DNA of 64,000 nt. It comes from Megaustenia siamemsis (taxonomy: Eukaryota; Mollusca; Gastropoda; Stylommatophora; Ariophantidae). The stretch's first letter is position 1. Each line of letters opens with the position of its first letter. Of this stretch, positions 10,581 to 21,231 are shown one piece after another. Where the stretch lies: positions 53,026,144 to 53,090,143 of the forward strand of contig JAVIAB010000073.1 in the NCBI GenBank assembly GCA_032433765.1, read 5' to 3'. The notes beneath the pieces were generated by a model. It made no database searches. It had not been told where the DNA came from and saw only the letters and a list, made by a program, of their open reading frames with translations. A program made the position numbers and the translations under genes.

Positions 10581-11616
10581 TTTGCCTACTTTGTGCCCCT
10601 CCTTTGCCTACTCTGCACCCCTGCATTGCCAACTATGCACTTCACCTTTGTCTACTTTGTACCCCACCCTTGCCTCCCCTACATTCAAAATTTACCTACT
10701 CTTTACCTCACCTTTGCCTACTCTGCATCTCACCTTTGCCTTCTCTGCATCTCACCTTTGCCTTCTCTGCATCTCACCTTTCTCTATTCTACACCTCACC
10801 TTTGCCTACCCTACATTCAAAATATACCTACTCTTTACCTCACCTTTGCCTACTCTGCATCTCACTTTTCCCTACTTTACATCTCACCTTTGCCTACTCT
10901 GCATCTCACCTTTCTCTATTCTACATTTCACCTTTCCCTACTTTGCATCTCACCTTTGCCTACTCTGCATCTCACCTTTGCCTACTCTGCATCTCACCTT
11001 TGTCTATTTTACACATCACCTTTGCTTACTCTGTACCTCACCTTTGCCTACTCTACAGGTTACCTTTGCCTCCTCTACAGTTCACCTTTGCTACTCTTCA
11101 CCTACTTTTTGACAACTCTTCACCTTCATTTGCCTACTTTTGCATCCACACTTTACCTACTCTCTGTTTTACCTTTGCCTGCTCTGCACCTCATCTTTGT
11201 CTGTCTGCACCTCAATTTTGCCTACTCTACATCAGTCTTTACCTACTCTATACCTCACCTTTGCCTACTATATATCTCACTCTTGACTATTCTGCACCTC
11301 ATCAATGCCTACTCTACATCTCACGGTTGCCTACTCTACATCTAACCATTGCCAACTCTACATCTCACCTTTGCCTACTCCTACTCCACATCTCACCTTT
11401 GCCTACACTACATCTCACCTTTGCCTACTCTACATCCCACCTTTTCCTACTCTACATCTCACCGTTGCCTACTCTACATCTCACCGTTGCCTACTCTTCG
11501 TCTCACCGTTGCCTACTCTACATCTCACCTTTGCCTACTCCTACTCTACATCTCCCCTTAGCCTACTCCTACACTACAGCTCACCTTTGCCTACTCTGTA
11601 CCACATCTTTACCTAC
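10581..11616. repeat. 22-bp pyrimidine-rich minisatellite, about 47 copies
   Basis: The unit is CACCTTTGCCTACTCTGCATCT. It has no stop codon in any plus-strand frame, and 22 is not a multiple of three, so three overlapping long frames appear (the longest 10604-11674, 356 codons), all reading a 22-residue repeat such as CLLCISPLPTLHLTFAYSAS. They are products of the array, not genes. Units near 11300-11570 carry a distinct TACATCTCACCGTTGCC variant. Confidence 0.95.
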
Positions 11617-12487
11617 CTTTTACACTCCGAAGATATCGTTCCTAGATATTCGAATTCACTTGTCTATTTTGTAAGAAAATCACAAATCTCGGAATGACAT
11701 GTTATATGAAAATTAGGAGGCACCTCAAACGTAGACATTGTACAGGTCTGTTTCTGTCGAAACATTTACGTTTTCTCTCGGAAGAACTTTTCATAAATTA
11801 GTTTGAATTTCATATGAGCATCTACTTCTTGTAAACTGTTTTTCTTCTTTCCAGTAGCGTGATTTTACTTAAGCGAACAGATCGGAATATTTATTACTTT
11901 ACTGTATTAGTGTTGCTTTAACATGTTTCCTCTGTATGGGACTGCAAGATAACGTGTTGTACAGATGTTGTACCTGGCATGTTAGGTATATAAAATATGT
12001 TGATGTAATTCACAATGAAGTTGAGTGGGTAATGTTGAACACATAGATCGCTTAGTAAAGTGGTGTTTTTGTACTGAAATTCAAAAAGAGGAGGGGTTCA
12101 CTAAAAATACCTACCCGTACGATATTTCTTTCTATCGAAGGTCTGCAGAATGATTTTAGTGAAGTTGGAGATTAAAGGTTGCATACCCAGTGCAATCGCC
12201 ACGTGATTTACAATTGGGAGTTACTTCATCCTGAAAGAAGAAATATTAAACTTTACCGCGAATCGAATTTGTCCCATACTTAAGCGACAAAAGTTCCGGT
12301 TTAATTTAAATGGAGGACGAGATATGATATTTGATAAAAGATAAAGATACATACATACTCAAACGGCATAACTAATTATCTAAGGGAGCTATATAAAAGC
12401 TGATGGCTGAAATAGTCAAACTGCTGATCGTTAATTCAGCAGAGATGCTCGTGGTACTGCAGGAAGACAACGTTACACGATATCTAG

Positions 12488-12490
<3 letters not shown>
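11617..12490. other. No gene seen
   Basis: AT-rich, no recognised frame or repeat. Confidence 0.5.

Positions 12491-12528
<38 letters not shown>
12491..12528. repeat. (CT)n microsatellite
   Basis: An uninterrupted CT run of about 19 dinucleotides. Confidence 0.95.
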
Positions 12529-12529
<1 letters not shown>

Positions 12530-12561
12530 GATCAGGACTCAATCAGAGTAGTATTCCAGAC

Positions 12562-12842
12562 TCTCACATGAATTCAGCTGTCAGGTTAAGTGTGTTGATC
12601 GCCCCCACAGACAGAGCATCACAATTAGAGTCTGCCAGATCCACTCTGATTGAACACCCGTTAAAACGTTGCACTGTGTTCTGCGCCAGTGGCCCAGTGC
12701 ATCCGATTTCAGCCAGCATTTTATTCAGGTTAGCTTTCCTTAGCCTTTGATTGTCCCCAATCTTCCTGCAAGGCAGCAGTTGATCTTTTCTGTAGGGGGA
12801 TTCGGCCCTCCCAGGTTTACGAGCACCATCTGCCCGCGTCAC
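12562..12842 (-). CDS. Unrecognised 92-codon frame, possibly an exon or element remnant
   Basis: The frame reads from MTRADGARKPGRAESPYRKD through LLPCRKIGDNQRLRKANLNK to SVGAINTLNLTAEFM. Composition is balanced rather than low-complexity, unlike most frames in this window. On the minus strand it is preceded by a pyrimidine-AG (CACCTCTAG) and followed by a donor-like GTGAGAGT, which would suit an internal exon, but such short signals arise by chance. There is no second copy here. I do not recognise a domain. It could be a decayed transposon frame. Confidence 0.22.
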
Positions 12843-12844
12843 TA

Positions 12845-13172
12845 GAGGTGACTAACACAGACATGCACACACAAAGATGTGAGATGTGACAAACACAGTC
12901 ATGCACACAGCGATACGAGGCATGACTAACACTGACACACATCAATATACATGACACATGACTAACATAGACTTGCACGTAAAGATATGAGATATGACTG
13001 ACATGGACATGCACACACAAATATATGACACATGCCTAACATAGACATGCACACAAAGATATGAGATATGACCAACATAGACATGCACACACAAAGATAT
13101 GAGATATGACCAACATAGACATGCACACACAAAGATATGAGATGTTACTGACATAGCCATGCACACACAAGA
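12845..13172. repeat. 38-bp minisatellite, about 8 copies
   Basis: The unit contains ACATAGACATGCACACACAA and AGATATGAGATATGACCA. The spacing of GAGATATGACCAACATAG is 38 bp (13063 and 13101). The left copies are more diverged. Minus-strand frames of MCMxMSVxSHIF type are shadows. Confidence 0.9.
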
Positions 13173-13321
13173 TATCTAGAAGTGATCGTCCTTCTAGTCA
13201 GATACACAAACTATCGTCTTCGATTGGTTAACAGTCAGCACATTCAATTCATTATAACAACAAAAAACGTCTAATCAAAGATAGGACCGGAGTTATAAGA
13301 AATTGATGGACTCACTCTCAG

Positions 13322-13925
13322 TCATCATCAAGTACCGGGCCTACTGGCGTAGGTGATCATGTCTCTCCACAATTTTCGACCAGGACAGTTAATTATCATT
13401 TCTGTTGTTGACCTTCATTCAAGAAGCCATTCTCTTAAGCTGTCTGGTATCTTTTCTCTTTGCTTGCCTCTGTCTCTTCGTCCCTCTACTTTCCCAGTTG
13501 TTACAATATATTCCAAATGTTCTCTTCTCATTACATGGACACAAAATGATGATTGTTTCTTCCAAATATTTACTTACGTTGGCCCGATGACTAAAGTATT
13601 CTAGAGTATTCGTAGACTGTAGAATTCCTCTTCGTCAACCGCCCTTAAAAGGACGTTAAGTGGACATGTCTGCGCTGTGTTCCTAATATTTGAAATTAGC
13701 TCGCTTTTTGCTTTGACCTCTCTCAGAACATTACTCTTCTTAGCTGTCCATGGTTTTCTCAACATTGTTCTGTAAAACCACATTTCTACGGACTCCAGTG
13801 ATTTTCTACTCTGTTGTCCTTTTGTCCATGATTCACATCCATATGGTAAGACTGGCTCTACATAACATTTAAGAACTCTTTTTCTTGTTTCTATTGTCAA
13901 AATAGATTGCATAGTATCTTCCTCA
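13322..13925 (-). mobile_element. LINE-A 3' half (RT C-terminal), interrupted by S
   Basis: The minus strand encodes YVEPVLPYGCESWTKGQQSR, VEMWFYRTMLRKPWTAKKSN and LREVKAKSELISNIR. After the 108-bp S insertion it continues with an HVMRR-like and EGRR-like region and a CRDRKLWRDMITY-like end. The 3' end at 13322 is the family end GGCCCGGTACTTGATGATG. These are the C-terminal motifs of a LINE reverse transcriptase; the catalytic part is absent (5'-truncated). The interruption and indels make it a pseudogene. Confidence 0.85.
13572..13679. mobile_element. S: 108-bp insertion inside LINE-A
   Basis: The other LINE-A copies read straight through here. The insert is flanked by TTCCAAATATTT (13560-13571) and TTCCTAATATTT (13680-13691), a 12-bp direct repeat with one mismatch, consistent with a target-site duplication. 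It contains GATGACTAAAGTATTCTAGA and CTGTAGAATTCCTCTTCGTC. An inverted second copy lies at 16334-16440. It is too short to encode anything; class unknown. Confidence 0.65.
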
Positions 13926-13926
13926 T

Positions 13927-14150
13927 TTTATGTCAGGTCGGGTAATTTTACCAGCTGCTGTATGCAGTAAACAGTACAACCTGCGGCTGCCCTGCAGGTA
14001 TACTCGGGAGAGTAAAAGGCTAAGGGAAGGTACCCCGAAGTAAAACAGACCCACTGCCTTGTTGGTGAGACTTTTAGTCAAAGGCTAGTGGAGTCAAACG
14101 TAAACAACCCGACGGAAGGCAACAGAAAACCACAACACAATCGTAATTTC
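13927..14150 (+). other. Possible 5' leader fragment of a LINE or SINE
   Basis: Contains CTGCCCTGCAGGTATACTCG, CCACTGCCTTGTTGGTGAG and ACGGAAGGCAACAGAAAACC. Leaders with a GGAAGGCAACxGxAAACCAC motif are common just upstream of the endonuclease frame in some invertebrate LINEs, from memory only. No other copy is in the window. Confidence 0.3.
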
Positions 14151-14924
14151 TTTGTCAAATCATGAATTATTCAACTGCGTCCATTTAACCGCCATTAAAA
14201 TTTAAAAAAATAAAGAATTAATCTTTTGATAAACATCTACATACATCGGCGAAGAAAAGGTTGTTGAGGCAACTGTGTGGAATCACAGTTGGACACGAAA
14301 CCAACATCCGTAGACGGTTTCGATAACTAATGTACTTGGTGACCAATGACACATGGGGCGTAACATAGAAAAGCAATATACATGGTGGCGTGCAAAGACT
14401 GCACAATGTGTACCACTCAGTGATTGCTTCGTTGATCCACGGCGAAGGTAAATAATATGGAGAACTGGTAGGAGAAACAGAGTAGTTAATGTCTTTGTCT
14501 TCGCTGCAAACATGTTAATTCGGTAACGGAAGTTTAAACAAGCTATGTCGCATGTTACAGACTAAGGCAATACTTACAATTGGAGCTACGAAAATAAAGA
14601 ACATAAATGAGACAGGCGCCTTGGAGGTTACGTTGTCATGTAATTAAATAGGTAATTTATTGAGTAGAAAAACTGGATGAGAAAAAGACGTGAGACAGAA
14701 TGTTCGAAGCAAAGAGAAAATAACAGAAATAAAGACCAGTGGTGGTGTAAAGATTAAGGGGGAGGGGGGAAATTAATAAAGGAAGAGCTCTCAAAATAAT
14801 TCTCAAATTCGCTTAATGTGACAACTACGTTTTACATATGTTGCATTTAGTGGGTTTTGGCTCTTTCTCTAATAATGATTTATAACTCTCTATCTAATAA
14901 TCAACATATTAGAAAACATAGACA
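14151..14924. other. No gene seen
   Basis: Two minus-strand frames of 62 and 76 codons overlap between 14218 and 14513, without a domain or a repeat match. A G-rich run lies near 14758-14770. Confidence 0.45.
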
Positions 14925-15928
14925 TTTACAGCAACGTTCTAAGAATAATAAAGAACATGTACTGGCAACAAACAGCGGCCATAAGAATTGAAAATCAATT
15001 GGGAATGTCTCAACAAATAAAACAGGTTGTTAGGCAAGGTTGTGTGCTGTCACCAGATTTGTTTAATATTTATAGTGAGATTATTTTAAGATCTATAAGG
15101 GACATCCCTAGAATAACAATTGGAGGCCATAATATAAATAATCTTAGGTATTCTGATGATACAGTCTTAATCGCTAAGAGTGAACATGAATTAGAAGAAA
15201 TGATAGACATTATAGTGAAGTAAAGCAAAAATAAAGTACTCAGCCTTAATAGCAAAAAGACAGAAGTAATGGTAGAAACAAAGAAAAAGATATTACCGCA
15301 ATGCACAATAAAGACGACAGAACACAATTAAAATAGGTAAATGAATGTAAATATCTGGGAACACTGTTAACCTCAGATAGTAGATGTACAACAGAGGTGA
15401 GATGCAGAAGGACTCAGGCAAAAGCAGCTTTCCAAAAAATTTAGGAAGATATTGTGCAATCTATTTTTGACAATAGAAAAAAATAAAAGGAGTTTTAAAT
15501 GTTATAGAGCCAGTTTTTACACGTGGATGTGAATCATGGACAAGAGGTCAACAGACAAGAAAATCACTGTAGGCTGTAAAAATGTGATTTTACAGAAGAA
15601 TGTTGAGAATACCATGAGCAGCTAAGAAGAGAAATTAAAACTTTCTGAGAGAGGCTAAAGCTAAAAGAGAGCTAATTTCCAATATTAGGAAGAAACAATC
15701 ATCATTTTTTGGCCATGTAATGAGAATAGAACACCTGGGATATATTGTAACAACTGGGGACAATTGAGGGACGAAGAAATAAAGGGAAGCAAAGAGAAAA
15801 GATACCAGACAACTTAAGAGAATGGTTTGGCAGAAGTTCAACAACAAAATTGATTAATAACTGTCGAGATCGAAAGTTGTGGAGAGACATGATCACCTAC
15901 GCCAGCAGACATGGTCCTTGATAATGAT
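14925..15928 (+). pseudogene. LINE-A reverse transcriptase remnant, RT fingers/palm to 3' end
   Basis: Frame 14957-15223 encodes RT motifs: [20 protein letters not shown] (motif B block) and [20 protein letters not shown] (motif C, usually YADD; here YSDD). Beyond a stop at 15221 further pieces follow: a KYLGTLLTSD-like block, EPVFTRGCESWTRGQQTRKS, FFGHVMRIEHLGYIVTTG and CRDRKLWRDMITYASRHGP. Stops and frameshifts lie between pieces, so no functional enzyme is made. The protein of an intact relative would copy its own RNA at a nicked genomic site. The 5' part (endonuclease) is absent. The element ends in a GATAATGATGA tail and then a CT microsatellite. Confidence 0.9.
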
Positions 15929-15931
15929 GAA

Positions 15932-15974
15932 CTCTCTCTCTCTCTCCCTCTCTCTCTCTCCCTCTCTCTCTCCC

Positions 15975-16007
<33 letters not shown>
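15932..16007. repeat. (CT)n microsatellite with CCT interruptions
   Basis: A CT run with CCCT interruptions directly behind the LINE-A 3' tail, a common place for microsatellites to be born. Confidence 0.95.
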
Positions 16008-16008
<1 letters not shown>

Positions 16009-16333
16009 GCTAGAATACATGTTTCGCTAAACTATACTACTAATATTATGATTGATTGTTATGATTGATATGGTACTTCTATTACATTTGTAACTAATAT
16101 AGTTCTACTAAACACATTTGTAACATTTGTAATTAATATAATACTACTTAACATCCGTTGGCCAGATTTCAATTACAGAAATAAGACATGAAACTAAACC
16201 GGTTTTGCATCCAATTACTTTAGAAACCGACGCTGGAAAGACATTGGGCGCGTTCTCAGGATGGACGTACGTGCTGAAGTCGGATGTGTTGGGCCGAAAG
16301 GCGCAAATATAACAGTTATACTGCAAACCACAA

Positions 16334-16440
16334 CACAACGCAGACACGTCCACGTAACGTCCATTTAAGGACGGATGACGAAGAGGAATTCTACAGTCTA
16401 CGAATACTTTAGAATACTTTAGTCATCGGGCGAATTCAAG
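16334..16440. mobile_element. S element, second copy (inverted relative to 13572)
   Basis: Reverse complement of the 13572-13679 insert with about 10 differences; shares GACGAAGAGGAATTCTACAG and TACTTTAGTCATCGGGC. No TSD is obvious, and the right end runs into CAAGCAAGCAAGCAAGG. Confidence 0.6.
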
Positions 16441-16443
16441 CAA

Positions 16444-16620
16444 GCAAGCAAGGATGGACGTAAGAAGGTTACATCACCAGGCATCTATTATGGAGACCAG
16501 AAGGTAGAAGGAAAGGAGGAAGACCGGAACCCGTGTCTACAACTATAATCAAAGAGAGCGCGGCTATGGTCTCAGAAACAGGCTAGAACTAAAGCAGATT
16601 GAGGCTGGTTGTTAGACATG
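16444..16620 (+). mobile_element. Possible LINE-F C-terminal fragment
   Basis: One frame reads LLWRPEGRRKGGRPEPVSTT followed by IIKESAAMVSETG and a stop. The GRRKRGRP core followed by a helical tail is typical of LINE RT C-termini, but only this short part is visible. Confidence 0.4.
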
Positions 16621-16653
16621 ACTATGACTATGACTATGACTATGACTATGACT
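16618..16653. repeat. (ATGACT)n microsatellite, about 6 copies
   Basis: Six tandem hexanucleotides at the end of the preceding fragment. Confidence 0.9.
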
Positions 16654-16734
16654 TGTGCCCAATGCGCTGTATTCGGCCCAAAATGATATTCGGAGTCAGG
16701 TAAAGGAGGTCAGCTATAGGGCACAGAACTCTCT

Positions 16735-17345
16735 TATAGTCAACTGACGAAAAATTGGTGTATCTAAATTCGTTATTTCACAAGATGGGATTTCCGTTGT
16801 CCAGTTATAATTATCAAAAGCAAGAGGAGCTTTCATTGCACTGGGAAACATATGGAAATCCAAAGAAATTAGGCTAAATACAAAAATAAAAATTTTCAAC
16901 TCCAATGTTAAGTCGGTCCTATTATGTGGCTGTGAAACATGGAGAATGACAAAATTGACAATCACGAAAGTACAGACTTTCATTAATGGATGCTTGCGCA
17001 GAATAAAGGGATGGAAATGGCAGGACAAAGTCACTAACGTGGAATTATGGAAATGTACCGGTCAAATACCAGTGGATAAAGAGATACAGCGAAGACGATG
17101 GCGATGGATAGGACACACACTACGGAAGCCAACTGAGAGTATTACACAACAGGCCCTTTTTTGGAATCCCCAGGAGAAAAGACAAAGAGGAAGACCAAGA
17201 AATTCTTGGAGAAGACAGATAGAAGCAGAGATGAAGATGATGGGGAAGACATGGAATGATCTTAAAAGAATGGCAAAAAACAGAACGACTTGGAAAGTGT
17301 TTGTTGAAGACCTATGCTCCACAGGGAGCTAAAAGGTAAAAGAGG
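16735..17345 (+). pseudogene. LINE-B, RT C-terminal region
   Basis: An open frame of 128 codons at 16946-17332 encodes KVQTFINGCLRRIKGWKWQD, RRRWRWIGHTLRKPTESITQ, QALFWNPQEKRQRGRPRNSW and WNDLKRMAKNRTTWKVFVED, ending LCSTGS. Upstream in a broken frame are KARGAFIALGNIWKSKEIRL and NSNVKSVLLCGCETW. This order (ARGAFxxLxNIWKSK, then VLLYGCETWR, then RRWRWIGHTLRK, then GRPRNTWRR) is a common LINE C-terminal block. The catalytic RT core is missing. Copies of the same group lie at 35146, 51600, 58600 and 59735. The long intact tail suggests a fairly young insertion. Confidence 0.88.
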
Positions 17346-17389
17346 AAGAAGAGTTATAATTATGCTGAGACTCTACAGCAATTGTTAGC

Positions 17390-17800
17390 TAAACATTCCT
17401 TTATGATGCAGAAACACGGACATAAGACAAGAAAGCAGAATAGAAAATTCAAGTCTTTGAAATGTGGATTTATAAAAGAAAAAAAAATGGGATGTAAAAC
17501 AAAAGAAAGCAAATGGTAAAGTCTTAAAACAACTAAAAATGATAACAGAACTACTAAAAACAATTCAGAAAAGAAAAATTAGGTTTTTAGGGCATGTTAA
17601 AAGACACAGCAACCTACTTAAAAGTACTATTTGATGAGAACATGCAAGGTAAAAGAGGTAGAGGCAGACCAAGACTGGCGTGGACTAGTAACATCAAAAT
17701 ATTGACAGGTCAGCCTATGTCAATCTGCATTATCAAAGCTAGTGACAGAGCGTAATGGCGCCCCATGGTAGCCAACCTTCGATGCGGCACTTAATGATGA
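17390..17800 (+). pseudogene. LINE-C, RT C-terminal region
   Basis: Pieces in shifting frames: FLYDAETRT, IQVFEMWIYKRKKNG, a KQLK-like block, FLGHVKRHSNLLKS-like, GKRGRGRPRLAWTSNIKILT and DRAWRPMVANLRCGT (with a stop in place of W). It matches the better-preserved LINE-C at 46024-46350. The 3' end is TTAATGATGACGATGAG. It lies directly behind LINE-B on the same strand. Confidence 0.75.
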
Positions 17801-18339
17801 CGATGAGTTATGTCCACCTATAACCGTTTTACTGACAGTTTATTGGAGAATGTATGGCTTATGATTGGGGAGATCGATCATTTAAGACATGGTAAAAATG
17901 AAATTTAATAATGAAATCAGTAATCAGTAGTTGCAATATCTGTCACCAAGGCTGACTATTCAGAACTCGTACCGCCTTTTATACAATTCTCCTTGAGGTA
18001 TAAGTTGATTGATGGAAGTGCTTGAAGTATTATCTCAGTGGGTTTTCGATTATATGGGAATAGTTTTGTGCTTGATACGAGTGCTCAGCTCCGGTAAAGT
18101 ACAGTACGGGTGGGTATTAAAGATGGTGGAAAATATCTGGGCATGAAAGTTTGTTGAGGGTCGTTAATAAGACTTGAATATGTGGAATGGCATTTGAGTG
18201 GCTTGCTGTTATTTCTGCTGTGAGTTTACACAATTCTCAGTGCTGTAATGTGGGAAAGGAAGAATCTGTCATGAGAGCTGGGATCGATGAATCATGTCAG
18301 CCGGGAACGCACTGGCATAGATAAAGTATTTCTACCGTG
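17801..18339. other. No gene seen
   Basis: No repeat family or frame recognised. Confidence 0.5.
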
Positions 18340-18918
18340 GAGCTAGGCAAGAATAAATTATTTCTGGCGTGAGATAGACATACATGATATCTGATGTGAG
18401 ATAGACATACATGATATCTGATGTGAGATAGTTATACATAATAACTGATGTGAGATAGACATACATGATATCTGATGTGAGATAGACATACATGATATCT
18501 GACGTGAGATAGACATACATGATATCTGACGTGAGATAGACATACATGATATCTGATGTGAGATAGACATACATGATATCTGATGTGAGATAGAAATACA
18601 TGATTTTTTTATGTGAGATAGACATACATGATATCTGATGTGAGATAGAAATACATGATTTTTTGATGTGAGATAGACATACATGATATCTGATGTGAAA
18701 TAGACATACATGATATCTGATGTGAGATAGACATAATTGATTTCTGACGTGCGATAGAAATAAATTATTTCTAATTTGAGATAGGCAAGAATAAACTATT
18801 TCTGACGTGAGACAGCCACAAAATATTTCTGACGTGAGACAGCCACAAAATATTTCTGACGTGTGCTAGAAAAATTATTTCTAACGTGAGAGAGACACAA
18901 ATTATTTCTGAAGTGAGA
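18340..18918. repeat. 27-bp minisatellite with diverged edges, about 21 units
   Basis: Core unit GATGTGAGATAGACATACAT plus GATATCT (27 bp). The centre (18370-18720) is homogeneous; both edges carry diverged units with TTATTTCTGACGTGAGA. Nine-residue MYVYLTSDI repeats on the minus strand are a consequence. Confidence 0.93.
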
Positions 18919-18949
18919 AATTCTATGCTCTTTTCTTCCCATTGAGTAG

Positions 18950-19036
18950 ACGTGAATGCGTCGCGTCACTAACTTACAACAAACCTGCAATGTCTTCGCC
19001 TTTCGGCCTGACACATCCGTTCTCGGTATTTGTTTA
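18950..19036. repeat. Dispersed repeat Z, copy 1
   Basis: The block TGCGTCGCGTCACTAACTTA through TCTCGGTATTTGTTTAACAA aligns with 33465-33556, including GCGxxGTCxCTAxxTTACxACAA. That copy ends in ATAACAAATA and a long A run, so Z may be the 3' part of a polyadenylated retroposon. Confidence 0.45.
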
Positions 19037-19199
19037 ACAATGTCTGCCCAGACAACGGCCAGTTTTGGCCTATTCTTTTCTTCTTTACAACTGCCAAAGG
19101 TTAATTAAACATGCAAGAGTACACACAGTACCTGCTGTTTTCCACCGCTATCCGAGAGAAGCAGAATAGCTCAGGCCAAAATAGCAAAGCAGAAAATGA

Positions 19200-19620
19200 A
19201 AAATATCTTTCTTTGGTTTCTTTGGTTGTTTTCCAGCTCTCGCATGCATAAGTAAGAGGATAATACATTTGATTTTAAAATTCTTAGTTAGTTTTTGTGT
19301 TTAGTAATTTTGATTTCTATTCATGCCTTAGTGAGAACTGCACATTCGTCGTACAAATGTTTGATGAAAGTGATTTTTGGTGGATTTCATATTCTTTGAA
19401 TATGTTCTACGGAGAGTCGTTTTTTGCTATTGAAAGCCTTTTTGAAATGAATAAAATACAGATGAAATAATTTATGCTTTTCTATATTTTCCTGTAATAT
19501 AATTATTAGGGCGAAAATATGATCGAACAGCTTTCCCCTTTTATAAATCCTGCATGTTCTTCATATATAACAATGACTACGGCATCTTTGATTCTGTTCT
19601 TTATGATCTTACAGAAGGGG
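19200..19620 (-). pseudogene. LINE-D-like RT core, heavily decayed
   Basis: On the minus strand: KIIKNRIKDAVVIVIYEEHA then GFIKGESCS (canonical form RxLExRMKDxVDxxLRDEQAGFRKGRSC), ICILFISKRLSIAKNDS (normally FIDFEKAFDS), HQKSLSSNICTTNVQ, then, after a deletion, KSKLLNTKTN and PLTYACESWKT, as in the thumb region of LINE-D at 7096. Motif order matches a LINE RT finger-palm region, with stops throughout. Assignment to LINE-D rests on the last block. Confidence 0.6.
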
Positions 19621-19647
19621 TATGGGGAGAAGGGAAGGAAGAAAGAG

Positions 19648-20068
19648 CTACCTTCTGTTTCTAATTCTTTCTCGATGTTCCCGATTTATTAGTTTGTTCT
19701 GAGGTCCACAACATAGAGTTGGAGTGTAAACTTGACCAGATCTTGGCTGTTGGGGCGGAAGTAAACGTTCAGCTATGAGTCGCAGGCAGGTGCAGTCTGA
19801 TGTCTTTGGTTTTTTGCAGTGACGTGACATTTCTTGTTGAAAAAGTTTCAACGCATTTCCGGGTCGCTGCGAGATCATGAGAACATCTTGGTGATAGGCA
19901 TCACATCGCACATTAGATGAATAAAAGTGTTGTTGGAAGGAGGGGGGGGTGTAAGGGTTGTTGCAGGGAAAACAACATATTATGATTAACGAGATGGACG
20001 AATAGAAGGAAACTAGTGAGAGATAAAATATAGAAGTGAGTTAGAATGAAGATGGATGGAAACTAGAT
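19648..20068. other. No gene supported
   Basis: A minus-strand 87-codon frame (19648-19911) reads MRCDAYHQDVLMISQRPGNA and SDCTCLRLIAERLLPPQQPR. I do not recognise it. As it follows a LINE RT remnant it may be further LINE sequence. A G run lies near 19942-19950. Confidence 0.35.
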
Positions 20069-20234
20069 AGAGAGAGAGAGAGAGAATTTTAAAAATATCA
20101 ACGAGTTGGACAGAAAGAACTAAGAAAATAAAGAAGAGAGAAGTAGAGAACGTCAGCGAATTGGAAAGATGCAAGAAAACTCTCTCTCTCTCTCTCTCTA
20201 TACATAAATACATACACAGAGAGAGAGAGAGAAA
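20069..20234. repeat. GA and CT microsatellites in inverted arrangement
   Basis: (GA)n at 20069-20085, (CT)n at 20180-20199 and (GA)n at 20218-20232. The last two are separated by about 18 bp of TATACATAAATACATACACA and can pair as a hairpin. Confidence 0.9.
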
Positions 20235-20582
20235 TAGCTAGAGAATATTCTTTCCTCACGCATGCACTGTCAAACATCATTCACATCGTGTAGTGTCCCA
20301 GATGAACAAAGTTAACACTGCGCTTAATTCAATTCTCTAACTCCTGGCAGCTGTTGTCTTGAGGTTTCTAAAAACAAATCTTTGGTATATTTCTCATTAC
20401 TTCGGCTGTCACCATCAGTTATGAATGAATGGTAACTATACTTGTGATTGTGATTCCTTATGGGCTAATGCAGACTTACATCTCCGCTACGCCACATAAT
20501 GGTTTACCAACCAGAAGAAATAGAAAAAACAAAACATGTCTTGTGGAAAATGTAAGTAAACATTTAGGATTTTCTGTTTCTT

Positions 20583-20757
20583 TCCTTCCTCATTTGCCTT
20601 TCAGCGTCGAGGGGAGATACAATATGTGCGGTCTTTTGCTCTTCTGTTCGCCTCTGCTGCTATGTTTCCTAGTGCTTCTAATGGTCCATCAAATTATCTT
20701 TTTCGTAGCCGGCCTTTGGGTCTAGTGTTCTCGCAACATTACTTGAAGACTCGTGTT
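20583..20757. repeat. Dispersed repeat Q, copy 1
   Basis: Shares CTTTCCTTCCTCATTTGCCT, TTCAGCGTCGAGGG, CTGCTGCTATGTTTCCTAGT, GCTTCTAAT and TTTGGGTCTxGTGTTC with 32708-32880. Read on the minus strand both copies give RRxxREExKxHNRTT-like residues, so Q may be a piece of a LINE frame, but no diagnostic motif is present. Confidence 0.6.
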
Positions 20758-20837
20758 GTGTTTTGATCTTTCTGCCTTGTCTCGTGGTCAAACCATTGTA
20801 TCTGTTGTTTCTTTGTATATTCCATGGCGGGGTTTGT

Positions 20838-21030
20838 AACATTTAGGATGAAAGAAAGAAAAATGGTAACACATTTAGGATGAAAGAAAGAAAAATGGTA
20901 ACACATTTTAGGATGAAAGGTAGAAAAATTGTAACACTTTTAGGATGAAAGAAAGAAAAATGATAACACATTTAGGATGAAAGAAAGAAAAATGGTAACA
21001 CATTTAGGATGATAGAAAGAAAAATAGAGA
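20838..21030. repeat. 32-bp minisatellite, about 6 copies
   Basis: Unit ATTTAGGATGAAAGAAAGAA plus AAATGGTAACAC (32 bp between 20841 and 20873). Confidence 0.9.
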
Positions 21031-21231
21031 TATAAAAGGTAGATATTCTCGTAGTCAAGAAATATTTTTAACAAGACTCCGAGTTCATTAGGCCATGAGC
21101 AGTTAACACGAAGTTTACATTTCTGCGTAGTTTTTTTTATGTTGTAAGATTTAAGCTAAGGACTATAAAGCACTGGCCACCTTATCTCAAAATGCTAAAG
21201 TTGAAATTTATGTTACACAGTGTCTCACTAG
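21031..21231. other. No gene seen
   Basis: Short spacer between the 32-bp array and repeat R. Confidence 0.5.
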
